From NCBI GenBank assembly GCA_964019415.1, contig OZ025868.1, forward strand, positions 4,956,871 to 5,020,870: a DNA stretch of 64,000 nucleotides, in the 5' to 3' direction. Numbering within the stretch: position 1 is the stretch's first letter; every line of letters starts with the position of its first letter. The translations under genes and the position numbers were made by a program. This document shows, piece by piece, positions 53,093-64,000 of this stretch. The notes below the pieces were generated by a model that made no database searches, was not told the origin of the DNA, and saw only the letters and a list, made by a program, of their open reading frames with translations. The stretch is from Ianthella basta (Eukaryota > Porifera > Demospongiae > Verongiida > Ianthellidae).

Positions 53093-53930
53093 CAAACGGA
53101 ATAGCACTTGGTAAAGAAGGTACGACAAGTGATCAGTACCAAATGTACAGCACACATACAAGCATGCACAATAACTGCATGAGGTTCACTGTATGTAGCT
53201 ACATGCAGTTCTGGAGAAATGCTCTAGAATAGTATTTGTGTAGGTAAGCTTACATGTACAATGTACAAGTACTAGCTAGTACGTAGTGACACTTCTGCTA
53301 ATAAAACATCTTTACCCTTGATATTTCCAATCGAATTGAGCACAGAGCAAAGAGGGAACAGCCAATCACACTCAGTGAAGTCGGATTGCTGGAGGTTCAG
53401 AGACTGAGGACCAGTGAGCTCTGGAGTGTTGTGTACTGGTTGGGCGTTGGGAATGGCCAATAATAAAATATCTTTACCCTCGATCAATTGTCCCCAAACA
53501 AGCAAAGTGGCAAGAAGAGTTGGTCATCAACACTCACTAAGATCGAATTTCAGGGAGGAGCAGGGACTAAGGAACAATAAGCTGTTGAACATTGCGTACT
53601 GTTGGAGAGCTACGTACATTTACGAATTAAACATCTTTACCCTCTCTCGATCGCCTCCAAATAAACACAGTAGCAAGAAGATGCAGTGCTTAACACTCAC
53701 TGAGTTTGGCGTTCAGGGAGGATCAGGTCCTTGGGAAACGGTATAACTGAGTGCCTTTGCTGAGGAGGTCGAGCGGCCATGTTTTTCAGAATCGCACGAC
53801 AAAGGGAAATTCCCCGCAACTTGCACTGGACTACTGGTATGTATGCTCAGTAGCATTCTTCCCAATGTAGCTATATACATCGGCCGTAACATCAGCAGTA
53901 GGGGGCTGTATCGAGAGTGTGTAGCCAAGC
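53093..53930 (-). repeat. duplicated block 2 with three exon-like units (paralogue of 8712-9540)
   Basis: Three units start near 53299, 53463 and 53630. On the minus strand each ends in (A/T)CTCA, ACTTCA or TCTTA followed by GTGAGTGT. Two are preceded by plausible acceptors (TTGTTCCTTAG before 53549 and GGTCCTCAG before 53404). The conserved part after each donor ends GGGTAAAGATGTTT or GGGTAAAGATATTT. Unlike block 1, the first unit carries an open start. Confidence 0.6.
53701..53780 (-). CDS. candidate first coding exon with promoter-like context
   Basis: ATG at 53780 within AAAACATGGCCGC opens MAARPPQQRHSVIPFPKDLI and runs 26 codons to a GTGAGT donor at 53700 (phase 2). Joining the two following 28-29 nt units keeps the frame open. 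The product is not recognised. The corresponding position in block 1 has a stop at codon 4, so one copy is degenerate or neither is coding. Confidence 0.3.
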
Positions 53931-54635
53931 TCTATACCAGCAGACAATGCATCACTACATGGCTTGCTATTTGGAATGATGAAGTAGCTAGTAGTAGCTA
54001 TGTAGCTACGTGTGTAGCTAGCCACACATGCAAAAGGTAGCGATCAATTTAATGAAAGGTGGTTGAGAGCCCCACTTCTACTCAGGTGATGTCTACTGAA
54101 GATAGTACTGTGAGCAAAGTACATGCACTGGTTAGCATAGTTAATTTAGTAACATAGATAACTAGCTAGCTAATTAGCTATCATTATCGAGCTAGCTACG
54201 TATATCATTCATGCTACAGTCAATCCTACACACAAGCATGTGAAGATTCATAAGCATATTATTGTGCATAATATATGTACAGTGAAGAATGCAGTTAATT
54301 TGTTTGACTGCATGCAATGTATGTAATAGCATACGTACCGTAGCTACGTATATGCCATACCTGCATGCTGATAGAAGCTGCCTGTGAAAGTACGTACAAA
54401 GTGATTAACACTTGCATGCATACATACAAATTGCTGCATGCATACACGATATACATCACTTCTTTATAGTATTATACAGTTGAGTGCATTTTTGGAACAC
54501 AGACCCTCAGTTCGAATTCGGACCACCGAACCTGTATGACTTGTGCATAACACATGTATTATTAGGTATTAGGAGCAATTAAAATTCTCAGCATCATCAT
54601 TAATTTGCACTACCTTTTGTTGCCAGTAAATTTTT
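53931..54635. other. AT-rich interval with dense GTAC/GCTAGC palindromes
   Basis: Repeated AGCTAGCTA and TACGTA words, with no coding frame of note. Confidence 0.5.
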
Positions 54636-54714
54636 GGGGCGCCGAAGGCGCCCCTATATTGTTTTCAGATTTAGGTCTTCGTATGGCTTCATGTTCGTAT
54701 ATATATATATATTT
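54636..54714. repeat. GGGGCGCC hairpin plus (TA)n, inverted copy of 37172-37238
   Basis: Hairpin GGGGCGCCGAAGGCGCCCC (54636-54654), then CTATATTGTTTTCAGATTTA... to a terminal (TA)n run. It is the reverse complement of the unit at 37172-37238 with a single evident mismatch (GGCTTCATG versus GGTTTCATG). Confidence 0.9.
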
Positions 54715-54721
54715 CTGTCAT

Positions 54722-55085
54722 TTTGCAAATGGCGGCGCTCACGTCGTTCTTTACAAAGCTTTAAATCCTCTCTAATGACGTTTCGCCGTGTTTGAATCGA
54801 ACGAAATGTGGTCATAAACATGTGTTAATAGAGTGATACTAATAAAAAGCCTAAGGAACGTCTCTTCAGCGAGATACAGCTCCAATTATCACTGACGAAC
54901 ATTGTAAAATGGCCGCGCACTCGACGCTTTCTGTTTGCTAGGCTCAAAACCATCTTTCTTTAGATTTTGCCGTGTATCCAAAGAACGCAAAGTGTTTCTA
55001 GAACATGTTTAAGTAATATTATTGTGGTAGGAAGCTTACTTAACTGTTTTTCTGCGAGGTACAGCCCTAAATACATCAGAAGTCT
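54722..55085. repeat. diverged ~180-bp tandem duplication
   Basis: Two copies, each with an AAATGGCGGCGC or AAATGGCCGCGC start, a TTTGCCGTGT or TTTCGCCGTGT core, then GAACGAAATGTGG or GAACGCAAAGTGT, and ending GCGAGATACAGCTCC or GCGAGGTACAGCCCT (about 54727-54895 and 54906-55075). There is no long frame. Confidence 0.65.
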
Positions 55086-56450
55086 AGTGACCCGTAGGCC
55101 AATAATGGAGGACCAGCGAGTCATGACACATAATTATAGCCATGATTCGCTCATATAGTCATCATAGGGTAGCCTTTTAGCCAGCACACTCCTCCTCCAG
55201 GCACAAAGTAACAATTGCTCATTCAGAATGTCATATAGATCAAAAAGCAGTAGGCAAGCATTTGACAGTTTGGTAGGGATGCTTTCACTGGATATGACTG
55301 GCTGCTCTGGAGACTTGAAACTCTTGCAAACCCAACGGTCTAGTGTGTCTTGATGTATCTTTCAGGCCAACAACAATACTGTACCCCCAACTATCTGATT
55401 TACTGAACGTACATGGGAAAATTGCTAGCAAGTAGTTTGAGGTTCAGGGGCGCCCTGGCGCCCCACGAGTTTTTTAACTCGAAATACTTGTTTTAACTAT
55501 GAAAATTTGGGTGCATGAGTTGTAATGAATATACCTGTAGTTATATCCAAGATGCATGGCCATATATGGTCATGCAACGAGCTCGCGAGCATTGTATATG
55601 CATTTTAGTTACTTGTTGCCAATTTGCAATTATTCATTGCTATGCATAAAAGTTATACTGCATAAATGCATGCCATCACATGCACCTCCAATATTGACGA
55701 TAACATGATCAAATTGCATACTTAATTATGCATGTCTGTTCTATACAGCTTACACTTCATTTACTTAGGGTGATGTGGCAATTCAAATGCATGCTCAAAC
55801 ACTAATTTATAAACTTAGTCAATTATTTAAATTTCAAGTTTGATGGATTGCTATATCTGCCTTGTTGGCAAATGGACTGTATGCAGCAATCAATGATGCT
55901 TATCAGTTGTCGTGGGCACAAGCTCTCTACCCTGCAGAGCAAGAAATGCACACAACGACCAACGCATATACACAATAAAACATGAAAGAACATGTCACGC
56001 ACAAGATAATCATGTGATGTCAGTTGAGTCCACAGAATTTTCCTAATGTTTGATTCATGCACATGTATTCACTCAAAGTGAGTGCACCTATTAGATTCGT
56101 CAGTGGAAATGTACTAGTGATTGCTCCCTTGCTGATGTAGCACAATTGACCGCCACTTCTAAACCTGGCTCACCTGTGCTGTTCGTCGATCTTGCAGGTT
56201 AGCAGCTTAGATGCTTTCAGTATAAATTTGCAATACAAAAAGGCGGGCAGAAGCATGTCTCAATGTGCTATCTGTCCTTTTTACCAGAATAGCATAACTT
56301 GGAAGAAACGTCATTTACTGTGAAGGATCCAGTCTTATCATTTTCATGCATCTACTGTTCACACAACTTCACAGCATTACCAGTTCAGCAAGCTTCAATG
56401 TGATACAGGAAGGTATGTGCAGTGTGCTTCTCAATTTCCTGCAAACTCAC
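55086..56450. other. interval without a supported gene
   Basis: Contains the hairpin at 55447. Open frames are under 80 codons, with no domain. Confidence 0.4.
55447..55490. repeat. compound hairpin, inverted relative of 22911-22964
   Basis: GGGGCGCC-CT-GGCGCCCC (55447-55464) is followed by ACGAGTTTTTTAACTCGAAATACTTG. The last part is the reverse complement of the left side of 22911-22940. Confidence 0.85.
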
Positions 56451-56473
56451 ACACACACTCACACACACGCACG

Positions 56474-56521
<48 letters not shown>

Positions 56522-56522
56522 G
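56446..56522. repeat. (CA)n microsatellite
   Basis: Imperfect CA/CG repeats lead into about 20 perfect CA units. Frames across it on both strands are artefacts. Confidence 0.95.
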
Positions 56523-56529
56523 CATGTAT

Positions 56530-58460
56530 TCACACAAACACACCCACATACTACACAAACTAGTTAACACAATGAACAAGCTCTGGTACACTCAAATGTG
56601 TTCAGAAGAGCCATGTACTACAGTGTTAAGTACAATAAACCACATGCACACATACCTAGTCTCACACACCAGACCCCTTGTGTATGTTAACTTGTGTCCA
56701 GAACGAGATCCTGTCCTGACCAATCAAATTTACAGTTTGCTAGATGACATCAGCCTAAAAAAGAGACATGGCATTTACTCGCACAAAGGATATAGTTGAT
56801 GTGTTGTGACTTCACTTGGGTACACTCTCAAATTAGAGCAAGAACGAGCCATACGTACATGGAAAACAATGCAAATTCGGGCACTCCATACTTTGCTTGC
56901 CAGACTACAGACGGTCGACATTTGGGTCACATAACATAACTCCACTATAAGATATCATTGAGCGCAACTAGTAAGCAAGCATTCATGTGTAAGGACAAGT
57001 AAAACAGTATTGCCTACAATATAACATAATTATAATATATCCAGCTGCACTCATGAAGTGAGAATATCGGGTGATGACAGTGAGATACTGAGGTCAAGTG
57101 TCTTGGAGTCTAGCTAGCAGGTACTGGTACAAGAGCACTGACCTTGCTAAAAGCAGTCCCACATGAAATACACAAGTAGCCCCTCAAGCAGATCTGGGTT
57201 AAAGTGCAGTAAGTTGTTACACTGGCATTCTTTTACATATTGCTCAGGGAAAGGAATCCTGTATTGCACTGCCTTAGAGAACTAACGCAGTGACTCTAGA
57301 ACCATGTCTTCGTACTACTCTGGCTACACCAAATATTAGTCATGTCGTATGTGGTATAAACCATCACAATTTCATGAAGAGATAGATAATGAATACCAGT
57401 ATGCTGCAATGTGGTCCAACAGCAGCATGTGACCAAATACGACTGGGGTCATTACTTCAACACATATCAGTGCATGTGTGTCATGACTAGGGCAGGAATA
57501 TCACACTCTACATAACTAATAGCTTCATAGCCATGCCCTTTTGATTAACTGCACAGGAGAGGAAGGCATCTTCCCTAGTCTCTGGTGGGCAAGCCCCTAG
57601 TATTCCATGATTGTGCAATAATAAGCACCCGGAGAAATAGGGGTTGAAAGTGAGACTAGTCTTTCTCGACCCCAGCTAATTATCCACAGAGGCAAGGGTA
57701 CGACACTAACTGTGCCCATTAGTCATACAGAAAGTATACAAGTCAATGAAACTGAAAGAAAAGATCCACACAATAAACTCATACTTATTGTTAAAAGTGA
57801 AACATACACAGGTCATCCATAGAGAGGAGTTGTATTACAAAGTCTACCTGTGTACAGCCTACATATGTACACACTCTGATCCCAAACACTAAACAAACAA
57901 GAACAGGCTCTACACCGTACAACCCATATGCACAGTGGGGTTACATTGAGAAATACAAAATACGCAGGTGTACAAAATGGCGTCTGATAAGCTGGTGCTG
58001 ATACACTGGCATGCGACATCATAACACAAGGTAAGTACAGTCTGTATGTCTCCAATACAACCCAGTGAGCATACAATATTGCAGCTCCAGTGGCACTCGA
58101 CCCCTACATACATGCAACAACAACCGGTGTGCAACGTCTGGAAGTTCAACACAATGGCACACAACATGGTGGCCATTGTATGATGTAGCACATGACGGAG
58201 CAGAGGAGCCTGCTGAAGGTGGGCTTTCCTGCTGGTATAAACATATATACGTAGGTGCCATGGGAGTGTTCAGAATCTCATAGTCATGCTTAAATCACCA
58301 CATCCTGCCTTAACAGCCCTTTTAAGAAACCTCACCATGGGCCTCACCATATAAATTATGGAAACCCTTACCAAGACTGGGAATCTCTACACTGACATGA
58401 TGAGAAGGAGTTTATGTCATGCTACCAACTTCCTAAACTTCCTATTTCTCCCATTTCAGA
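56530..58460. other. interval without a supported gene
   Basis: Frames on both strands reach at most about 125 codons and lack domains or splice structure. Nothing else stands out. Confidence 0.4.
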
Positions 58461-58517
58461 AAGATATTGTACAAATTCTCACTAATTAGTCACACCTGGG
58501 AAAGAGGGACATGCACA

Positions 58518-58611
58518 CACTCACCCACCCCACCTACTCCCACGCACTCCTACTCACATTCACACATCCCCATACACCCACCTCATAGCTACACCCACCT
58601 CACCCTTCACC

Positions 58612-58650
<39 letters not shown>
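58518..58650. repeat. CAC-rich tract with (CA)n
   Basis: CACTCACCCACCCCACC-like sequence followed by about 18 CA units (58613-58650). Confidence 0.9.
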
Positions 58651-58654
<4 letters not shown>

Positions 58655-59123
58655 TCCTCACCTACACGCACATGCTAAGAAACAATTATGTACAGCCTAA
58701 AGGATGGCTGCACAGTGTTTGAAAAGTGACTGAAGTGTACAACAGCTGCCCGACCATTCGAATCATTTCTCACACCTCTACCCAACCGTTTATATTTGCT
58801 ATGTTCACTGGCCACATAAGTGTCTATAGCACTACTTTCACAATCATTTTCTTCACCACTGAACCTTGGTTCCATTTATCCATAAACAGGACTATGTTTA
58901 GTACAACGGAAATAGTTGTTCTATCCAACAATTGACTTGCACAACATGAAATGTTACAACTTCACATCCTAGGGCACAGTGGTGCTCACGATTGGCTACT
59001 ACACATTTCAACGGCTCTTCTGCAACTTGGAACAAAGAACGTATTGCCACTGAAGTGTAATTATACTGTATATGTCATTTTAAGCAGTACAAGCTATCTT
59101 TATTTAAACTGCCTATACATTCA

Positions 59124-59764
59124 GTGGATGAAAGGGGATGCTTCATATGTTTCAATGATCTCCACTTAACACCAACCGCCAAAGGAGGGACAGTGTCATA
59201 CCCCATTACAGTTTTGCAAACCTCCAATGTGTGTAACATTGTGAAGTACAGTATTACGGAAGTTTTTCTTTGCTGTTGTTTGATAAAAGGTGAATCGAAG
59301 TTGAGCAAGCAGAATCTGCAGGGCATTTCAGCCTCTGAGTTGGTAGCCTCATTTCATGTGCCGCTGATGAAGGTCTACAAGGCATTCTAATTTAGTTGTG
59401 ATTGGTTCTGGTAACTAGCAATTTGCACAACATCAGCTCACAATTAATGCTAAGTGTCATTCTTGACTCCATGAATAATTGGCTGAAAACTCCTGGATCC
59501 TCCATATCTTTGGTTTCTGTGGACAGAGGGTCATTTAAAGAAGATAACGTATGTAGACTATATCCTTTGCTGATTACACCACACAAAGATAAGCCTTTGG
59601 TAGGAGAAGATGAAACAAAATCAGAAACAAACTGGACTCAGATGATGTCTATGCAGTTCGACAACACCACTTCAGAAGAAATTGGCAAAGTGTACCTACT
59701 TATGCTGGTGCAGTACATATGGTGTGACAGTATCTTCCTCTACGTGCACTTGTGGGCACTGTGA
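59124..59764 (+). other. two consecutive open frames of unknown nature
   Basis: Frames of 88 codons (59124-59390) and 120 codons (59402-59764) follow each other in different phases. The second has a mixed, protein-like composition (VSVDRGSFKEDNVCRLYPLL; DETKSETNWTQMMSM). They could be pieces of a decayed gene. No motif is recognised. Confidence 0.25.
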
Positions 59765-59769
59765 TAATG

Positions 59770-60426
59770 CAAACCTCAGCACTGCATTAAAATGCCATTA
59801 CTGGGCAAAAATTGTTAAAATAGCATGAAGGATCCATTTCATTAGCTAAAGGATATGCAGTTCGAATAAAGATGGTTTAACTATTGACATAATTTATGAA
59901 ATTAACCATTTCGCTCCAGCGGCACATTAGTCGAGCGATTGTACTGGTTCATTGAACAGATAGTGGGATAGTTGCCTGGTCAGTATTGAAAATCATACAG
60001 TGAATCCAGCAAAACTCTAGTGAACAGAGACAGTGGAGTCACTAGAGCAACACAATTGCAATGGCAATAGCTACACATCGTTCAAAAGGTGTGGACAGTG
60101 CAAGCCTATGGGGAGGCACATGCAAATTGCCTGGGATAGCCTTGGTTTGCTATGCGTGGAACTCAAACACTGGAGTCAGTGACAGTCATCTGTCAAGGCT
60201 ACAAAGAATGGACACTACAGTAGGTGAACATGTGGAAGATCCAATGATCACGACTGCGCCAATAGACGTATGAGCTACAAATGAAATACACTGTATCCAA
60301 ACCTTGGTTAATGTCAGAGACATAAGAAACTCCAAACATTGCATGCATGTCCCTACGTATTTGTAACTACCTAAAGTATGTAGCTAGACAATTACAAAGC
60401 TTATTTTGTTCCACTACCATAGTGAC
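59770..60426. other. interval with no clear gene
   Basis: A 70-codon plus frame (60061-60273) has no recognisable domain. Nothing else is supported. Confidence 0.35.
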
Positions 60427-60622
60427 CAAGAAATGGGCTTCTGTCGAGCGATTGAATTTAGCATAGGAACAAATTCGCAACTAGACGTTTTGGCCCCAAA
60501 GGTCTTCATCAACAGTAGACATCAATGGTCTACTGCTGATGAAGACCTTCGGAGCCGAAACGTCCAGTTACAATTTTGCTCCTATGCTAAGTCCAATCGC
60601 TTGACAGAAGCCCATTTCTTGT
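60427..60622. mobile_element. 196-bp foldback element with hammerhead-like core
   Basis: Two ~92-bp arms (CAAGAAATGGGCTTCTGTC and complement at the ends) around a 7-nt centre (ATCAATG). The right arm reads CTGATGA-AGACCTTCGGAGCC-GAAAC-GTCC (60536-60565). CTGANGA...GAAA is the invariant part of hammerhead ribozymes, and GCAACTAGACG-TTT (left arm, 60478-60491) supplies a stem III partner and a GTH-type site. Confidence 0.8.
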
Positions 60623-60887
60623 TCACAACATTGCGTAGCAATTAGTCTCAATGACATTACTTTAGTGACAATGAATATGTATGATGGCATCAATGATCGA
60701 GGAACAAGGGCCTGTTCAATAGCTACAGAATACACAGATATTTGCATAATGTTTGTTGAGTAGTCTCGTCCCCAGGACCCCAGCGGCATTACTTTACTAA
60801 ACGCGGAGGGACCCCAGCCCACTGGACTGCTGAACAATAAACAAACATAATAGTGACAGCAAACTTATGTATAACTGAAGTACTTAC

Positions 60888-61088
60888 AATAACACCAAGT
60901 CCAACAACAGTACCACAAGACATGAAAGTGTGGTCAACCTTGAAGCACATACACAAGAGGTGCATGTTGTGTGAAGTGGCTGTAGCCGTTAGGAATAGCA
61001 ACTGATGTACTTCCGATAACATGAGCACACCTCGGCTTGAAGTGGAGCCCAAACTAACTTCCAGAAGCTCATTCTCCTCCATCGGCAT
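60888..61088 (-). CDS. possible exon ending in a strong donor
   Basis: 67 codons from ATG 61088 (MPMEENELLEVSLGSTSSRG... to GTVVGLGVI) end exactly before GTAAGTA, a strong donor in phase 0. The composition is hydrophobic and Cys-containing, suggestive of an extracellular or membrane segment. No acceptor was identified downstream with confidence and the family is unknown. Confidence 0.3.
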
Positions 61089-61289
61089 CAGTAGGACGTG
61101 CCCTTATCAAGCACATCATCGCTGGTTGGTTACATAAAATGTAACAGGAAGGACATAATGAAGCAGTAGCTACAGAAATTGCTGCTACTGCTTGCAAGCA
61201 ACAACAGCTACTCTCTTCGCTCTCCATTGCGTACATGAATACATGCAGACCAGATGTCCCACCACCATGTACTGTAGATGACATACGTA

Positions 61290-61632
61290 GTCACAACATA
61301 TCTATATGCTCAGCAGGGGATAATTTGGCTAATGTAATCATTCACTGATAGGAGGCAAGTAATGCAAAGAATCGGTGTCCTAATTACGTACCTTACAGGT
61401 GTTCTTCCAGAGATTACAAACAGACAAACAAGGCACCAGGAATTTAACATTAAGCGAATAGAATTCTAATCATACGTCAACAAGCCTAAAAGAACATTAT
61501 GGTACGTACCACAATGTTACCATGGGAACCAGTTCTTCCACGGCGTGGATTGACATGATGTGGTGGTTTTAGGTTGCTATTACTTGCCATAAGAGTACTG
61601 CTTGATTTCTATACATCCTTGTCTGTGGGTGC
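61290..61632. other. interval without a gene
   Basis: No coding frame or repeat recognised. Confidence 0.4.
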
Positions 61633-61887
61633 ATGTTGCTTGAGTTGATATTCATGGACTGTCATCTGCAAAATAATGCTATAAACTGCATCTCGGGCTA
61701 CATCAAACAGTGTGCAAGTGGGACAGATTGGATGATAAAGCAGGTCATGAGACCACTATCCAGTAGAATGAGAAGACGCTTCACTCCAAAATGCCAAAAT
61801 GCAACTGTACAACTGCTGAACTTCTTGAAAAAGCAGTTGACAGGAAACGTACAGCTGTCAGAGGCAAAGCAAATGAAGAGCACATGA
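61633..61887 (+). CDS. short hypothetical frame
   Basis: 84 codons (MLLELIFMDCHLQNNAINC...), basic in its second half (RMRRRFTPKCQNATVQLLNF). Not recognised. It may be a transposon-gene relic or chance. Confidence 0.2.
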   Translation: MLLELIFMDCHLQNNAINCISGYIKQCASGTDWMIKQVMRPLSSRMRRRFTPKCQNATVQLLNFLKKQLTGNVQLSEAKQMKST

Positions 61888-61889
61888 CT

Positions 61890-62161
61890 GATGTGTATGT
61901 ATGCATGTGTGTGTTCAGCTGCATGTGTATGCATATGTACAGTATGTATGTGCATGTGTGTGTGTGTACGTGCGCATGTGTGTTCGACATAACACAAGAC
62001 AGACTTGCATCTAGTGTGCATACACACACACTGCATGAGTCATGAACACATGCCGGTCTACAACATGTTTAGGATTCTTCTTCACCCCAGACAAGATACA
62101 GTGATCATGAGCCTTTGACCCCATGAAGATACAGAAGTGGTTACTGCTTTGATAGCACTCT

Positions 62162-62251
<90 letters not shown>

Positions 62252-62290
62252 TGCCTGTGTGCGTGTGTGTGCGTGTGTGTGCAGAAAGTG
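61890..62290. repeat. TG-rich tract and (GT)n microsatellite
   Basis: Interrupted TGTATGCATGTG repeats (61890-61985) and a pure (GT)n run of more than 40 units (about 62163-62247) with an imperfect tail. Confidence 0.95.
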
Positions 62291-62299
62291 AGTACGTAG

Positions 62300-63276
62300 C
62301 TACAAAGACGTCCTACAGCTACTTACCAGCCCACAATAACTAACCATTTGCATGTGCATGCCTGCCCTTTCTGAGACAATCACAGTTTAAACATGTGCTA
62401 AAGTAACACTATTGGGAGTAACTATTATTGTCATATGATGACAATATTCATGTTCTTTGCCAAGTGCCATTCTAAATAAAGAGCCTTTTACAAGAAGGTC
62501 TTGTGCATAACAGTCCACTATACAGTATTCACTGCTATATAATAAGTTTCCTTACTCTGTATGTCCTCTTTTGTCTATAGTCCATAAAGTACGTTACGTA
62601 TCTAACCAAAACAACTACGCATACGAAGAACGCTGCTTGCCTTGTGCAGTAGTAAAGTAGAAAGCAGCTTGCACAACAAAAGACAGTATGTGCAAATGTG
62701 TTCGTTGTATAGAGCACAACGTAACAGCAATGACAGCACGGCTGACTTAGACTGTGGAATGCTGAGTCACAGCAAGCTGGCACATCTGCATCCATGCAGT
62801 GGTGCAGGATGACATGGTGGGAGGTCCAGAATTAAGGATCAGTACTGCTGTTGCCTACATTTTGAAAACAATTTAAGGCAGTTTGCACTCCCTGTCATGC
62901 AAACACTCTCCACACACGTTCCCAAGCACACACACATGTACCATACCTGCACACAAGCACAGAAAGTCATACAGACACCTGTCTAATGGGACCAGTGCAC
63001 ACTACAGAGATGTGGAAACAAACTACGTACCTATAAAATTAGGACACCTCTCTAATGGGACACTTGGTCAGTCACAAAACATTACCCAAAAGTTCAGTAA
63101 CAAAGAAACCATAGCGATACATACAGTACGTAATACGTATGTACATACAAACATTGAACCTGCGGCACATGCCGTTACATCAGTCCCTATGGATGAAGGC
63201 ATTTGGAAACGTGTCGTGCCCTAGGAACTGCCAAATTCCCTCATACACGCATTGAAATTTTGGGAATTTGCAAATA
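62300..63276. other. interval without a supported gene
   Basis: Two copies of an ACACCT(G/C)TCTAATGGGAC word (62975 and 63046) are close together. No other structure noted. Confidence 0.4.
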
Positions 63277-63681
63277 CATGCAAGCCATTTACAGGCATGA
63301 GAACAGAATGGAGGGCATTTTGTGTACAGTAAGCTGATAGTGAAGAGGCATGACAGCAGATGGAGCCCACTTACTTTGGAATGGTTGTAAGGTAGCTATA
63401 TTGCTTCTCAGGTATATATGCAGCCATAGTTGTACTGCATGTGCAGGTCCCTGCATGCAGGACAGTATACGTACGTTTAGAGAAGGTTATCTATGGGTTA
63501 CAAATGTTCTTTGCTGCCCTCGTCTATACTGTGCTTGACACAACCCTTGAGTAGCAATATAGCTACCTTCCAACCATTCCAAAGTAAGTGGGCTCCATCC
63601 GCTGTCATGCCTTTTCACTATCAGCTTACTGTACACAAAATGCCCTCCATTCTGTTCTCATGCCTGCAAATGGCTTGCATG
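63277..63681. mobile_element. 405-bp foldback element
   Basis: Arms of ~135 bp (63277-63413 and 63546-63681; outer word CATGCAAGCCATTT, then GAGAACAGAATGGAGGGCAT) match closely in inverted orientation around a ~130-bp unique centre. The 60-70 codon frames inside are by-products of the inverted arms. Confidence 0.9.
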
Positions 63682-64000
63682 CCTCACGTACACCATAGCT
63701 AGAGCAGTACTAACAACATACAAATGTGCATATATATATTATTAAACCTCACAGCATATTCTCATTCTACTATATGCACACAAATATACATACAGCAGTA
63801 TAGTAGCTAAATTCATGAGCTTGCATGTGTGTATACGTACTGACTGCTGCATTCTAGTTATGCATTCTATTACTGGTTCTACTACTCATTTTGCAGCATG
63901 CAGAAGTCAGCAATGTACATGATACATACTTTTAGTAAGTGACGAATCTGCTTTGACTGATGGAGCATTGGACAGCTTTTCATAGATCAGAGCAGTAGCA
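63682..64000. other. AT-rich right edge
   Basis: No feature recognised. Confidence 0.4.

Noticed and set aside
54505..54535. tRNA B-box-like GTTCGAATTC
   Set aside because: No matching A box, acceptor stem or cloverleaf could be drawn around it.

Overview
This is a repeat-dense stretch of an intron-bearing, AT-rich animal genome. A demosponge or similar early-branching metazoan fits best, but that is inference. The grounds are two membrane or secreted protein genes built from symmetrical phase-1 Ig and fibronectin-III exons, short introns (one candidate is 50 nt), an LTR element primed by animal-type initiator tRNA-Met, a tyrosine-recombinase (DIRS-like) retroelement, and very many palindromes and foldback repeats. 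I saw no rRNA, tRNA or CRISPR locus and no bacterial-style operon.

Layout: 0.4-1.0 kb is a GC-rich, promoter-like island with two TGACGTCA sites, each followed by an AAAATGGC start context. 1.4-3.7 kb is a tandem pair of ~0.88 kb repeats, each carrying a TA-flanked MITE. 8.7-9.5 kb is a block of three related units that recurs at 53.1-53.9 kb. 9.93-17.23 kb has the ends of a CACTA-type DNA transposon (28-bp inverted termini, ATG target duplications). Inside it lie a young Ty3/gypsy element (10.6-14.4 kb) whose polymerase domain is missing, and a 64-bp two-type tandem array. 17.7-19.2 kb is a minus-strand signal peptide-Ig-FN3-transmembrane gene.

19.75-20.27 kb is an isolated foldback unit. 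23.79-37.17 kb is a 13.4-kb head-to-tail array of eight ~1.4-1.8 kb units, each with a central 26-bp hairpin, inverted arms made of 75-bp repeats, a body with a triplicated ~128-bp repeat, and an (ATATT)n junction. 38.26-41.15 kb is an intact ~965-codon non-LTR retrotransposon ORF with reverse transcriptase and a probable C-terminal endonuclease. It sits beside a second minus-strand signal peptide-Ig-FN3 gene (41.3-43.2 kb). 47.95-48.24 kb is a 29-bp tandem repeat. 48.5-53.0 kb is a decayed minus-strand DIRS-like element (Gag, RT-RNase H, tyrosine recombinase) with several separate lesions. 54-64 kb is mostly non-coding, with microsatellites, hairpins and two large foldbacks.

The window's character is selfish DNA around two small receptor-like genes. 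The strongest leads are the eight-unit foldback array, the recently moved gypsy element without a polymerase core, the CACTA element that contains it, the family of foldbacks with hammerhead-like loop motifs, and the paired blocks with exon-like triplicated units.
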